56,633 nucleotides of DNA from NCBI GenBank assembly GCA_002104905.1, contig MCFE01000577.1, forward strand, positions 1 through 56,633. The letters run 5' to 3'. The position numbers and the translations under genes are program-made. The stretch is from Basidiobolus meristosporus CBS 931.73. Its lineage: Eukaryota; Basidiobolomycota; Basidiobolomycetes; Basidiobolales; Basidiobolaceae. Below the pieces are notes generated by a model. That model was not told the origin of the DNA. It was given only the letters and a program-made list of their open reading frames with translations, and did not search any database. Below are positions 42,226 through 52,629 of this stretch, in pieces (the stretch's first letter is position 1; each line of letters opens with the position of its first letter).

Positions 42226-42867
42226 ATGTCAAAATACTTATCCCTTTCAACTTGTCTTGGTTGGATAAATGTATATTTCACTGACAGGGGCTTAAGTGAT
42301 AGACAATGTGTTGTAAAATAGGGGTGTGAGCACCTTTTTGTTATGGTAAGCATTCTAACTAGGTCAGGACTGGAATAGGAGGAAGGATGCTCTAGGTACT
42401 CCCAGGGAGGATACTGGGGAGACTTTGGGTAGGACCCAGGAGGAACTCTTGTGCAAAGAGTAGGCATTACCTTTAGTATTCACATACTGGAGGTCCATCA
42501 TATGTCTATAACATTTATTTGATGGATTATAGTTATTAACCCACAATGTATGCTGACTGGTGATACCAATTCTTGGCACTTAGGGGTCCTTAGCTTAGAG
42601 GATGATATTCCCATGTCTCCTTTCTATCTTCAAATTGAGTTCTTGACATGGGTGATACAATAGAGTTGGTTGATCCAGTATCCACTTGGGCTACATATGA
42701 TTGGTCATTTGGGGCAAGTGGCACCTTGATGGCCTTTAGATGTTTGATTGGATGCTTCTTCTCTGGAACAGTGGCAATTTTAGCCAGAAATTCAAAGAGG
42801 TTGTGATAATCATGAGCTGTAAGTTCTTTAAATGCTTCCTTGCCCCCTGTCATACCATTGGTGGAAT
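42226..42867 (-). pseudogene. Ty3 protease fragment (second G3-like copy)
   Basis: Minus strand reads VAQVDTGSTNSIVSP (about 42635-42690) with an intact DTGS retropepsin site, preceded by EFLAKIATVPEKKHPIKHLK. Its left edge, KYTFIQPRQVERDKYF, corresponds to the degenerate sequence right of MITE P1 (36811-36862). It therefore appears to be the flank of the site into which Harbinger C inserted. Confidence 0.68.
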
Positions 42868-42985
42868 GATCATCAATCAGCTGATGTCTTGGCAGCTGCT
42901 AAGTGGTTGGATTTATCTTGGATGACTACTTACTTGGAAAGGCTCAGCAGATCAGTTGAGGATGTAATAGCTACACAAAAATTGA
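42868..42985 (-). mobile_element. G2-family LTR fragment, left
   Basis: CATCAATCAGCTGATGTCTTGGCAGC through GATCAGTTGAGGATG follows 1235-1335 of the solo LTR and 33430-33530. The LTR is interrupted here; a distal piece with the LTR terminus occurs at 43906-43962. Confidence 0.7.
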
Positions 42986-43191
42986 ACTCCTTGACATGTG
43001 ACTTCTTTCTTCTCTCAGTGTTGTCTTTAAAGGCAAAGGCATTGCTCTCTATGACATTATATCTGATTTAGCAGTTCTCTGCAATGGCAATACTTTTCTA
43101 TCTTTTGTAACTTCAGGTAGACACAGCAGTCTATCTTCAGAATAAAGATACGGCACTAAAACAAACTAGACACCCAAGATGTAGCAAGCTT

Positions 43192-43530
43192 AGGCTCATA
43201 ACCTGCTGAAATATTAGAGAAACATATTGAAAGTGTAATAGATAATTAGAAGATTTACATGATATTCACTTGTTGATTTATTGAGGTGCCACACAGTATT
43301 ATTAATTGTTGCAAAATTACATATATGTAACTATTTACTCATTATTAGCAGAGTCTCAGGAGTACATGTGTCAAGTCTTAGATTTTCCTAAAATTCTGAA
43401 CTTCACTAACTTCTAATAATTAACAAATATGTTACAAACAAGTTTCTGAGTTGATATTGTGAAATATGTCATCTAACTAAGTGCAAGTTCATAATATATT
43501 AATGATTGGGGGACCCCTAATTATATCAGC
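43192..43530 (-). mobile_element. Copia-type LTR remnant with primer site
   Basis: AGGCTCATAACC at 43192-43203, the same iMet-type primer site as at 6337, is followed directly by TGCTGAAATATTAGAGAAAC, which resembles the start of the copia LTR at 1660 (TGCTGAAAGAG). Coding sequence left of it is not recognisable. It was inserted in the G2 LTR piece. Confidence 0.55.
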
Positions 43531-43531
43531 A

Positions 43532-43905
43532 GCTACAAGTTGTGATATAGGAGTTGTAGAAGAACAGGGAGTTTAGCTAGTGGTGTATTAACTAAAATTT
43601 TAACTAATTGTAGTTGAGGCTCCAGCAGCTCCTTGTTTACATCTTTCCAGATCAACTGCTGACTAATAGTATATCCTAATATAGGTTATGGCTGATGACT
43701 CATTTGGTTATATCATCATCATCAACCAATTAGATCTCACTTAATATACATATTTCTCATTGATTAGGATCTGCTGATTCATCTGCGCACTAATACTACT
43801 GATTCAATAGATAATACTGATATACTAATAGGCTAAGAATATAACTAATTGATTTGACAAAAAATCTGATCTAACTTTGATGTTCAAGTGTGAGATCATG
43901 ACTAA
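43532..43905 (-). repeat. T repeat, copy 1
   Basis: Starts CTACAAGTTGTGATATAGGAG, one worn inverted end, then GGGAGTTTAGCTAG, GAGGCTCCAGCAGCTCCTTG and GATTTGACAAAAAATCTGAT in the order found reversed in copy 2 (44465-44917). The far inverted end is missing. Strand is set relative to copy 2. Confidence 0.7.
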
Positions 43906-43962
43906 ATACTAGATTTCATAATGGAGTAAAATTGGCTAAATTTTGAATGTTAATGCACAACA
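43906..43962 (-). mobile_element. G2-family LTR terminus
   Basis: TAGATTTCATAATGGAGTAAAATTGG and AATGCACAACA match 1427-1481 and the end of 33030-33694. Immediately to its right is a minus-strand gag remnant, as expected at an element's edge. Confidence 0.7.
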
Positions 43963-43964
43963 TT

Positions 43965-44455
43965 CATGAACTATTCCTTTCTGTCTGAAAGTCTTTTGCT
44001 TTGGATTTAGTAGTTTCTGCTGGTGAGGGAGCTTGACAGAATATTAAATTTCCAACACAGATTTGTTCCAGGTAGAGCATCCTAATAAAGTGGCTGCCCA
44101 GTTATTGTGGTACCTCTGTAAAGCTGCATCTGGCAAGTAATAATCTGCATAATACAACTAGCTTTCTGGGGATATTCCTTCAGCCTTTAAAGCTTCTTCA
44201 ATCTGAAATAGCCAAGTTTCCAGATTTTCATTCACTCTATCATGGTAACAAGTGACCTTCACACCAAAGTTGCTCTTGACAGGGCTTTGCAGACTCTGGT
44301 CCATGGTAGCCATCCCTTGTTGCTGCTGGCTTAGGATATGCAGTTACTGTTGCTGTTGGGCCAAAACATGCAGCATGGCATTCTTCCATTATTGGTTTTC
44401 TACCATCTTGAGGGAGGCTTTTTCTTTCCTGAGGAGGGAGGATTCAGGTTATTAC
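43965..44455 (-). pseudogene. Ty3-type gag remnant with Gln-rich stretch
   Basis: Minus strand: ASLKMVENQ, stop, WKNAMLHVLAQQQQ, stop, LHILSQQQQGMATMDQSLQS, then KVTCYHDRVNENLETWLFQI with EEALKAEGI and YYLPDAALQRYHN. A Gln-rich coiled coil before a W-x-x-x-x-E-x-L Gag block is common in fungal Ty3 Gag proteins. Stops at three or more points. It abuts the LTR terminus at 43962, so the rest of that element has been deleted. Confidence 0.68.
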
Positions 44456-44464
44456 AGCTAACAA

Positions 44465-44917
44465 TATTACTAGTCTTGATGTAAGAGTTGTAGTAGAAAA
44501 GGGAGTTTAGCTAATATTGTATTCACTTAAACTGGAACTGATCTTGATTATGTTATGATCTGCTGCTTGAATGTTTAAGTTAGATCAGTTTTAGTCAAAT
44601 CATTTAGTATATGTTGAGGTTATCAGTATATCAGTATTATCTCTGAAATCAGTAGCATTAGTCAGCAAATGAATCTGCAGATCCTTATCAGACAGAAATA
44701 GATATATTAAGTAGGATCTTATTGGGTGATGATGATGCAATCAAATGAGTCATCAGCCACAACCTACATTAGGAAATACAATTAGTCAGCAATTGATCTG
44801 GCAAAATGTATATAAGGAGCTGCTGGAACCTCAATAAAAACCAGTTCAAGTTTTAGTGAATACAATACTAGCTAAGCTCCCTATTCCTCTACAAGTCTTA
44901 TACCAAGACTTGTAACA
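44465..44917 (+). repeat. T repeat, copy 2, with 75-bp inverted ends
   Basis: Left end 44465-44540 and right end 44842-44917 are inverted copies: TACTAGTCTTGATGTAAGAG against (reverse complement) TACAAGTCTTGGTATAAGAC, then GGGAGYTTAGCTARTATTGT in both. Inside is TATATAAGGAGCTGCTGG (about 44811) followed by AATAAA, arranged as in an LTR promoter. It may be a MITE or a solo LTR with self-complementary ends. No coding frame. Confidence 0.75.
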
Positions 44918-45190
44918 ATTAAGGCTCCAGCAGCTTGTTACATATATCTTGTCAGATCAGTGGCCAACTTATTGTCTTTCCTAATTTAGGCTGTGGTGGC
45001 AGACTCATTCAATTACATCTTCATCAACCAATTAGAACTTACTTATTATACCAATTTCTGTCCATCAAAAACTGCTGATTCATCTGCCAACTAAACTACT
45101 GACTTAGTTGACAACACTGCTTTACTAATAGACTAAGTATAAAACTTATTGATTTGACTAAAAATCATACCTTAGTTAAACATTCAAGTG
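44918..45190 (-). repeat. T repeat, copy 3 (partial)
   Basis: Opens AAGGCTCCAGCAGCTTGT directly at the end of copy 2 and continues in the opposite orientation through GATTTGACTAAAAATC to about 45190. It lacks both inverted ends. Confidence 0.65.
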
Positions 45191-45540
45191 GCATATCATA
45201 GCAGCCACTGAACCTAATTCCTTTGTTAATGCATTGTTATGTGTGGACAACAAACTTGCCAGCACTGGTGATGATGATGTTAAAACCATCACAAACTGCA
45301 TGCCTACTTGTGGTACTGCATTTGCCACATATGTACCTGCCTGAGCAATAAAGTCTATCAGCAGCTTGCAGATATTTTTTTTGCCTACTTGATTGAGTGC
45401 CTGAGTAGTCTGCAGCATCACTATCTGTGGGCACACTGTCAACATGGCCATTTATAGTGAAGCACTTCTTGATGTGCTGAATGTTATAGCAAGCAGTTGT
45501 TCAGCCATGCTTCTACTGCTGTTTGTGGTGGATGTTGCAT
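45176..45540 (-). pseudogene. R-family mobile gene, N-terminal fragment (copy d)
   Basis: The minus strand retains YVANAVPQVGMQF and SSSPVLASLLSTHNNAL, matching NVANAVPSAEDQQ and SPPPILASILSAHTKAL of the best copy, and further upstream (other frame) a trace of TDGSRR...QLA. Only the first quarter of the gene is left. It overlaps the edge of T copy 3. Confidence 0.62.
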
Positions 45541-45567
45541 GTAACCAACACGATCACTATATGCAAT

Positions 45568-45845
45568 AAGCATGTTGCAAATGTCTTGTAGAGATATTAT
45601 GTGATTGGAGGAACAAGTAGTTAAAGAGGTATTCACTTGATGATACATCAAATGTCAAAGTTGTGCTTACACTTTAGTCTTGGCAAGAGCTGTGCATGTA
45701 ATACACTCAAAAAGGTCCAAAACCATATGAGCAAAGCTTGAGGTTGTTTGGGTGGCTTTGTGCATATACATGTTTGAGGTGCCTGATAGTTTGGCCAAAA
45801 TTTTCTCAGCAAGTCCCAGCAGCAAGCTAGGTCATGATTCTTAAA
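45568..45845 (-). mobile_element. Copia-type LTR remnant
   Basis: Resembles 6350-6610 (GAGATATT, GATTGGAGGAACAAGTAG, GAGCAAAGCTTGAGG...). No coding sequence is next to it. Confidence 0.5.
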
Positions 45846-45899
45846 GATCTGTAGGAAATCATTTACATGACTAAGCTAGGTTAATTGTAGGTTCTGCCA

Positions 45900-46740
45900 A
45901 ATAATGTCACAAAGTATCAGCCAGTTTATTATGTTGAATCAATCTGGCCACTTAGGGCAACAGCTAGTACTTTAGTATCTTCCAGGAAGCTAACAGTGGG
46001 ATAAAATTACTGATATTATAGCTAAATCTTAACTAGATTGCCAAGACCAGTGCTTTCTTGCTTTATTCAATTTTCAAATAAACCATATACATTTCTTGCA
46101 GTAGATGTCTTCTTGTATGATTGTATAATTGTACAGTGAATTATCCAGTCTCTTAACTATTTTAGATATTTTGTGGCTTTTGTCTATATAAGCTTTCCTC
46201 TATATTTATTGGTAACTATGCTAAGTTTCCTGGATATCCAAATACATACTCTACACTTACTCTGAAATAGTTAATTATCTTCTTACAAAACTTTGGCCCC
46301 CTGCTAAGCACTCCATTTTTTGGCCTCCTATAAACTGGGATACTTCCTGATCTCCAGCAGTCCTCTACTATAGAAGTTAAGTCTGTCATAAACTTCTCTT
46401 CCCTGTGGTGCTCAGAATGGCCTCCCACCCAGAGTGCCTTGTCATGCCTACTTTCAGCAAAAGACCAACTAATCCAGATGACACAGCTTTCAGTGTCCAA
46501 TTGTGCCTGAAATTCACACTATTTGCCTCCTATTTGTCAGAATAAACTCACTTCTTCCCTCCAGAGGTCTGTCAATCCTCACAGGAAAGGTATTCACAAT
46601 ACTGCTGTCACAAGACCTGTTGCTAAACACCCTTGGGTAAGAGAATATGCTGGAATATCTGAGTCTAGTTCTCTAAGCTTGATCCAAGTTACTTATACCC
46701 TCTGTACCAACATATCTACTGCTGCTAGCTCTCTTCAACC
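45900..46740 (-). pseudogene. PIF/Harbinger transposase, copy D (fragment)
   Basis: The oldest-looking Harbinger copy. Minus strand retains CVIWISWSFAESRHDKALWV, RPKNGVLSRGPKF and FRVSVEYVFGYP with the catalytic Glu; stops occur at many points. The terminal region to the left (about 45905-46060) follows the left subterminal region of B loosely. Neither end nor second gene can be defined. Confidence 0.75.
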
Positions 46741-46788
46741 CAAATCTTAGATAATCAAAAGGCCATACACTTGTTGCTAAAAGTCTAC

Positions 46789-47135
46789 TGTACAAGTCTT
46801 GATATAGGTTCTGTGTAAGTATCAAGAATTTAGCTAGTATTGAGTTTGCTAAAACCCAAACTGAATCACACTGAGGCTCCAGCAGCTCCTTAAATACATT
46901 TTGTCAGATGAACTGCTGACCAACTGTATATCCTAATGTAGGTTGTAGCAGATGACTCAATCAAATGGATTGCCACCACTCATTTGATCATGCTTAATAT
47001 ACCTTTTTAGATTGATAGGGATCTACTGATTTGTCTGCTGACTAATAATACTCACTTGATAGAATATACAGATATATTGAAAGCTAAACATCCATATAAT
47101 TGATTTGACTAAAAACTAATCATACTTAACCATGC
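46789..47135 (-). repeat. T repeat, copy 4
   Basis: TGTACAAGTCTTGATATAGG, then AATTTAGCTAGTATTG, GAGGCTCCAGCAGCTCCTTA and GATTTGACTAAAAAC, the same order as copies 1 and 3. One inverted end present, the other lost. Confidence 0.7.
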
Positions 47136-47289
47136 AAGCAAGAGAAAATTACATTATTCCCTATTATTGCTGAGAGGGTTTGCTGAAGTCTCTTTTTTTA
47201 TAAATCAAGTATCTTGCTGGATCAGCACTGTCAGTAGGTCTTGCACACTTAAGTCTGTTTGTATCTATTAAATCTCCTTGATTATTCAC

Positions 47290-47474
47290 TTGTATATTCT
47301 ATATATAGTTGGTAAGCTGAAATGAAAATTTTTTGATGATCTTGAATGGTCATGCCCATTCTGACTTTAGCTTCTTCATGTTTGAAGAAGTGGAGTATTG
47401 TTGCACACTTTGCAGCCAAATAATGGCATGATGTAGCCCTCTGCTACACTGTAGCACTATCTAATGAAACAATT
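47290..47474. mobile_element. Degenerate foldback MITE arm
   Basis: GTTGCACACTTTGCAGCCAA and the terminus GTAGCACTATCTAATGAAACAATTCT resemble the right arm of P1-P3 (TTCACACTCTGCGGCCAAGT; GGCACTATTCAATGGAACAAATCT). Confidence 0.55.
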
Positions 47475-48615
47475 CTCAAGTAGTAAAATCTATTTACACT
47501 CACATCTTGATTTTACCTTTGTTATTGTAGAATACTACAGGAAGATTCAAATTTCCCAATTGCACAGCACAAATGCCTAACACATAGGCAATCAGAGCAC
47601 CTGGGAATATTACATCAGGCAGAACACCTAGCTGGCAGAAAGTACTCCAGGTCATAGCTGATTGCTCACAGTACCTGAGGATTACTTATTAGTATATTCC
47701 TGCAATTCTGGATGGTGGTTCTTTCTCACTAGGCTTACTATTGTGCTTTGATTGGGTATAACTTTTGATCTAGCTGAGCATGTAATGTGCAGCTCTTAGG
47801 GACACTGTGCATGTTCTCAATTTTAGTGTTTGATGATCTCTAGCCTTTTGTCATTTGCATAGCACAGTGAGGTGCCTGAAAACCATGACTCATCAGTATT
47901 ATAGTAAAAAGTCCCTTTCAAGAAGTGCCCATATTGTAAACATACCCTTTTAGGTTGAGGTAGAGCTTGGTGAAAAGAAAGAAAGTGACTTTGTAATAAG
48001 AAAACTACTACTAGTGCTAATCAGCCAAATCTGCTATCAAAATGATATGCACTTTCTAAAGAATATTTCATGTCTAAACCTGTGGATCTAAGGATAGCTT
48101 TATTATCAGCTGTTATTTCAAGCTTCCATTAAGCCATTCCACTGGGGAATGACAGGGCTTGAACTTGCATGATATAGCTGTGCAATAGTGTGCTAGCTAT
48201 GTGCCAGTAGGTACTATATAGTAGTGGGGAGAATTGATGATATTGAAGGCAGTATTTCATGGTAATCAGCACTACACAGCTCAAGTACATGTGCCTCATT
48301 GGTAACAACACTAAAGTAGGGAATATTTCATTGATAGGTACTACTTGAACAGGATTAAGTCTTGACAATTAGAGCTGGGTACTTCTGAGCAAAGAATTGG
48401 TCTTTCAGGCCTAACAGATCACCAGCTTCATGTGGGTAAGGACTGGTACAGAGCTGCATATCATAATAGGAATGTTGACAGGCATTCTCAAGGATTGTAA
48501 GGACTTGTTGATATATGGTACTTGCAGAGTGTGCTTCATATTAGCTTGAGCTTTCAATGTCCAATAGAGCCATAGCATACCAGAGAGGAGTAGCAGTCTC
48601 AAAACATACCAAAGA
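47475..48615. other. No reliable gene
   Basis: Minus-strand translation around 47850-47950 has a faint YYNTDESWF block that could be a relic of a pogo-type DDE transposase (usual pattern NxDExxF), but the following sequence does not confirm it. Small open frames at 48129-48368 and 48411-48602 have no recognisable content. Confidence 0.3.
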
Positions 48616-48835
48616 CTCTAAAACCTGTTTCTGTATCTTCATACATGATATCTGTTGTATTTCACCTGCCATACCAGAGAAAATCACTACTTAAGTACCT
48701 ACTTAGGTGCAATTTGTGCATGATATATCAGAGCACTGTAAGAGTGAGGACTTGCATCTAGTACCTGAGGCTTATGGTGCTCAGAGTCCATCTACAGAGG
48801 CCTGTGATAATATGCAAAAGTATTTATATTTAACT
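48616..48835. mobile_element. Degenerate foldback MITE arm
   Basis: TATTTCACCTGCCATACCAGAGAAAATC, the TGTGCATGATAT region and GAGGCCTGTGATAATATGCAAAAGTAT follow the left arm of P1 and P3 in order. Confidence 0.5.
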
Positions 48836-48879
48836 TCACCATTCAGTTAGTGCATGAGGTATGATCTTCCTTGCTCATG

Positions 48880-49110
48880 AGCTGAGCAGGAGCCTTGCCA
48901 CTTTTAACTATTATTAGTACTGACTACCATGCCACCTGGTCCTCAGGTGGCTCTGCAAGGTCTTGCACCTCAACTGCTAGTCTTTTAATTTTCTATGACT
49001 TATTACATTTTCTTGAATACTAGCCTTCAAGATGTGCTGCAGCCACTTGAGGCACCTATTGGTGAGTCATAATTCCACTGTAGGCATCTTGATTGCCATT
49101 TGATATGACG
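48880..49110 (-). pseudogene. R-family mobile gene, C-terminal fragment (copy e)
   Basis: Minus strand: KMPTVEL then LTNRCLKWLQHILKASIQEN, corresponding to MPPVEPWHINRHNKRLQHFF and SSAQEN of the best copy. Interrupted by stops. Confidence 0.6.
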
Positions 49111-49229
49111 GCACTGAAACTTTTCCTGTCAGTAGAATCTACTCTGTCCATTAAAGATAGCATCATGATGATATTAGAGCACTTTGAGGCAAAGCTATAC
49201 AAATCAAGATGTGTGAGGTGCTGAATAGG

Positions 49230-49450
49230 CATTGTATCACTATAATAAAGGTCCTACCTCTCCTGATTGCCAAATACTGCCAATAGGCACTTTCAGCATT
49301 CAAGTGCATTTTCTTGAGCACTACTCCAATGAGGTGCTGTAGCCTCTATGTATGCATATTGATGTCTCAAGCTCTACTGTTGGCATTGTATTTGGCCACA
49401 ATACCCTGACAATGATCCTTGCCTGCTTGTGGGATTTTCACTCCATCTAC
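49230..49450 (-). pseudogene. R-family mobile gene, C-terminal fragment (copy f)
   Basis: TTTTCTTGAGCACTACTCC, the CTGTAGCCTC region and CTACTGTTGGCATTGTATTTG on the plus strand follow 22410-22495 of the best copy. It is a direct neighbour of copy e and abuts a copia LTR. Confidence 0.55.
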
Positions 49451-49479
49451 AGTAAACAACACAACAACTGCAGTATATA

Positions 49480-49745
49480 AATTGTCTCATGAAGAGGATC
49501 AGTATATATACCTATGTAATAGTAATACAGCTGTAACACTAAGTTAGGAGGGTATCTTAACATTCAGGAGCATTCTGTAATAGTTTCAAGGTTAGTACAT
49601 AATGTGTGGTAAAAGTGTAAATTTGATCTACATTATAGGGGAATTATCAGAAGATCATAGATGTGAAGAGACTGGCAAAGTTGGGGCTGCAAATAAGTCC
49701 TCTATAGGTAAAGTTTTGGTCCATATCTAAGCCATTTTCACTTAA
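49480..49745 (-). mobile_element. 3' LTR of copia element 2
   Basis: Shares with 52300-52606 the stretches AATACAGCTGTAA (AATATAGCTGTAA), GAGCATTCTGTA and GTTAGTACATA, and with the LTR at 55530-55896 (reverse complement) GACTGGCAAAGTTGGGGCTG. The truncated RT coding region lies next to it. Confidence 0.7.
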
Positions 49746-52266
49746 AACTGTTTGTGATTTCATCAATCTTAGATTATTGTACCATTTGTGGTTATCTTGT
49801 AGACCTATCTACATTCTATTAGCTTTCTCCCATTTGGCATATCTACCAGTTCTCATGTTTTTGCTTTGATCTGTGATAGGAACTCCTCCTGCATGGCTTG
49901 TTCCCACATAGTAGCATCTGTACTTTGCATTGCCTGGTCCAGATTCTGAGGCTTGGCACATGAGGCAAGATAAACTTCTTAATCATTGGATATTTGCCAC
50001 CAGGATCCAGGGGTATTTTTTTTTCTGGTATATCACCTAGCTGGGATCATCTGCTCTGATCTGGAACTGGTAAATTTATCTAACATACCTTGGTAAATTT
50101 TGTACAAATCTTCTTCATTAGTGTTGATTGCTTCATCAGGCAGCTGGCCATTGATTTCTGTGGCTTACTGATCTAATTTCTCCTCAAATACAGCATCCCT
50201 GCTCTTGATTTGCTTTTGAGTTTTGCAATCATACAATCTAAGCTCTTCAGTATCATCACAATACACAAGAAGGATCCTTTTTTGACTCTTTGGTCCAGCT
50301 TTGAGCATTTTTTGTCAGGGATGTAATAAAAGACATCACTGCCAAAGATCCTGAGATGCTGAAGGTCTGGTCATCTACCTGTTTATGCTTCAAGGGGCGT
50401 AGAAGCATGTAGTACTGTTGTTGGGCATCATTCTTGATGTGAAACACAGTAGCAACAAATTCAGCCCAAAACTGGGAGTCCATTCCCTTGTCATGTAACA
50501 TAGATCTTCCCATATCTATTATTGCTCTATTTTAACACTCTGCTACTCCATTTTGCTGTGCAGTATGTGAAATAGCTGTCTGTGAAGTATACCAGTAGTA
50601 TTTTGCAAACTCCTTTGTGCAGTATTCCCTGCCGTTGTCATTTCAAGGTATCTTCAATTTCCACCATGCTTGTGTTTCTGCAATGTTCTCAAGGTGTTTA
50701 AACACACTCTAAAGCCTCCTCCTTTGTTTAACGGAAAATGTATATTCTGTCTTGTCATCAACACATGTCATAGAGTATATCTTGGCTCCAAAGGACAGTG
50801 TTGTCATGGGCCTACATATATCTGAGAATACCATAGCCAATATTTTGGTGGGGTTAATGCCTACAGAACTCCTGAAACAATGCCTAGCTGGTCAGCCATA
50901 TGAACATCTCTTAAAGACACTCAATTTGATTGGCATTGAGTAATTTAGGCCTAAAACAAGCTTTTTTTCACCATTTAACTCATTTCCTACTCCCCAATGT
51001 GCCCTAGCCAACTATTCCATGTCTCCCAGTTAGTGTCATCAGTTTCAGCATTGTAGGCATTCTTAGGTACAATGATCTTGCATTGTAGCATGTATATATT
51101 GTGATCCCCAATTCCCAAGGCTGGTTTTAGACCATTTCACTCAATATTATGCAGTTTGCTTAGTAAAATAAAATCTCAGTCCCTGAGCAGTTGCTTTACT
51201 GACTGAGATTAGATTCTTTGCTATTCAGGGACGTAGAGTATGTTAATCAGTTTGCTGCTGTGGTCCCCAAGAAATCACTCATATTTTGTTGTATTGACCC
51301 ACTGGTGGTAGCTTCCAGTGCAGGGTTGTCTCCCAGATTAACCTTTCTTATGGCAGTAGACTTTAAGTTGCTGAACCATTCCTTCAAACCAGATATATGA
51401 TGTGATGCTCCAGGGTCAATATACCATTCAGTACTTTGGTTACTTGCACTCTCTTGTAGAGGTACTAATAGCTGTTCATCAGTAGTTATACAATTTGCCT
51501 GCTCTGGTTTCTGTATCTTCTCTGCCAGTTTCTTCTTGCATTCTATTGCCCAGTGTCCTGGCTTCTTACATTAGTTACAACAACCAGGTTTTCTTTGGTT
51601 TTGTTGCTTTCTCTTCATTTATGTGTGCCTTACTAAGCTGAATAAAGCATTGTTTTCAGTTTTCCCTCCTTAGTCTTTATGTCTGAGTTTTTCATGAAGA
51701 GTTCTTCCTTTGACATAGTCTAAAGTCAAATTGTCTTCTCTGCTTTCAAAAGAATGTATGAGTAGCTCATAATTGTCTGTTAGGCTGCAAAGCAGACACA
51801 GTATCTTTTCTTCATTATCTACACCAGCATTAATACTGAAAAGCTCTTCTACAAGTGTCTCCATTCTGGGAATGAGCTATAGCATGTCATCATCTGGCTT
51901 CTTTCACATGTTGAAGAGCTTTTGTTTTAGATAAAGCTTGCATGATACTAACTTTGCTCTAAAGATCTTCTCTAAGGATCCCCATGCTGCTTTGTCAGTA
52001 TTTGAAGCATGGATTTGTCCAATGAAGAAATCTTGCACAATAGTACATTGAGCATTGAAGGCCTTTCTCTTCTTCTCTGGAAACTTTTCCACTTCTTCTG
52101 CTGTTCCTTTGGGCTCAACTTCTTTTCCAGTTACTATATTCCAAAGCTTTCTTTCCTCAAGGTGGATATGCATCTTGTTTCTCCAAAGCTTGCAGTTCTT
52201 CCCATCATACCTATCCTTTACAGGGAATATGTTTGTATTGTTCTGTTTGCTGGTAGAAGTCATCAT
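49746..52266 (-). pseudogene. Ty1/copia gag-pol, deleted and decayed (copia element 2)
   Basis: Reading leftward from ATG 52266: Gag MMTSTSKQNNTNIFPVKDRY with GKNCKLWRNKMHIHLEERKL, a TGA at 51904-51906, then ELFSINAGVDNEEKILCLLC; zinc knuckle remnant CKKPGHWAIECKKK (about 51540-51570); protease WYIDPGASHHISG with Pro in place of the expected Ser of DSG; integrase GAKIYSMTCVDDKTEYTF, NDNGREY and HTAQQNGVAE (50530-50830) with DDE residues visible; and only the start of RT (MWEQAMQEEF, KTWELVDMPNGRKLIECR, about 49780-49930) before the LTR. Most of RT and RNase H is deleted. The Gag half is nearly identical to that at 55930-56633 in opposite orientation, including the TGA. Confidence 0.88.
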
Positions 52267-52285
52267 CAGAATAGGCAGAGGTAAT

Positions 52286-52299
52286 GGGGGCTTACAACC
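52286..52299 (-). other. Copia primer binding site, element 2
   Basis: In element sense GGTTGTAAGCCCCC next to the LTR; compare GGTTATGAGCCC at copia element 1. The A-to-G and TGA-to-TAA type changes weaken its pairing with initiator tRNA-Met. Confidence 0.6.
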
Positions 52300-52606
52300 T
52301 GTTGCAAATTAAGAAGTGACTTGGATATAAGGAACATATCAAGGAAAAGTGATAATAGTTGAACTGTTGTTTATTCATAAAGATGATGAATATCTATGCA
52401 TTTGTAAAGGTAATATAGCTGTAAGACTATGTAAGGAGGCTTTCTTCACAATCTGGAGCATTCTGTAGCAGTGTCAGGGTTAGTACATATTGTTTAAATT
52501 GCAAAGGTGGGGCTGCAAATATGTTCTACAGTGACCAAGACTAGTTTTGAACTTCCAAGTAAATTTTTACCTGCTGAATGATACCAAATATTCTAATAAC
52601 TTAACA
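52300..52606 (-). mobile_element. 5' LTR of copia element 2
   Basis: In element sense begins TGTTAAGTTATTAGAATATT and ends AATTTGCAACA. It corresponds to 55530-55896 with many differences and is about 60 bp shorter. Confidence 0.78.
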
Positions 52607-52629
52607 TTCCAACTACGCTGTATTGATGA

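Noticed and set aside
47480-48130. Possible pogo/Tigger-type transposase relic on the minus strand
   Set aside because: Only one motif-like block (YYNTDESWF) was seen; the second Asp region and other conserved blocks could not be found.
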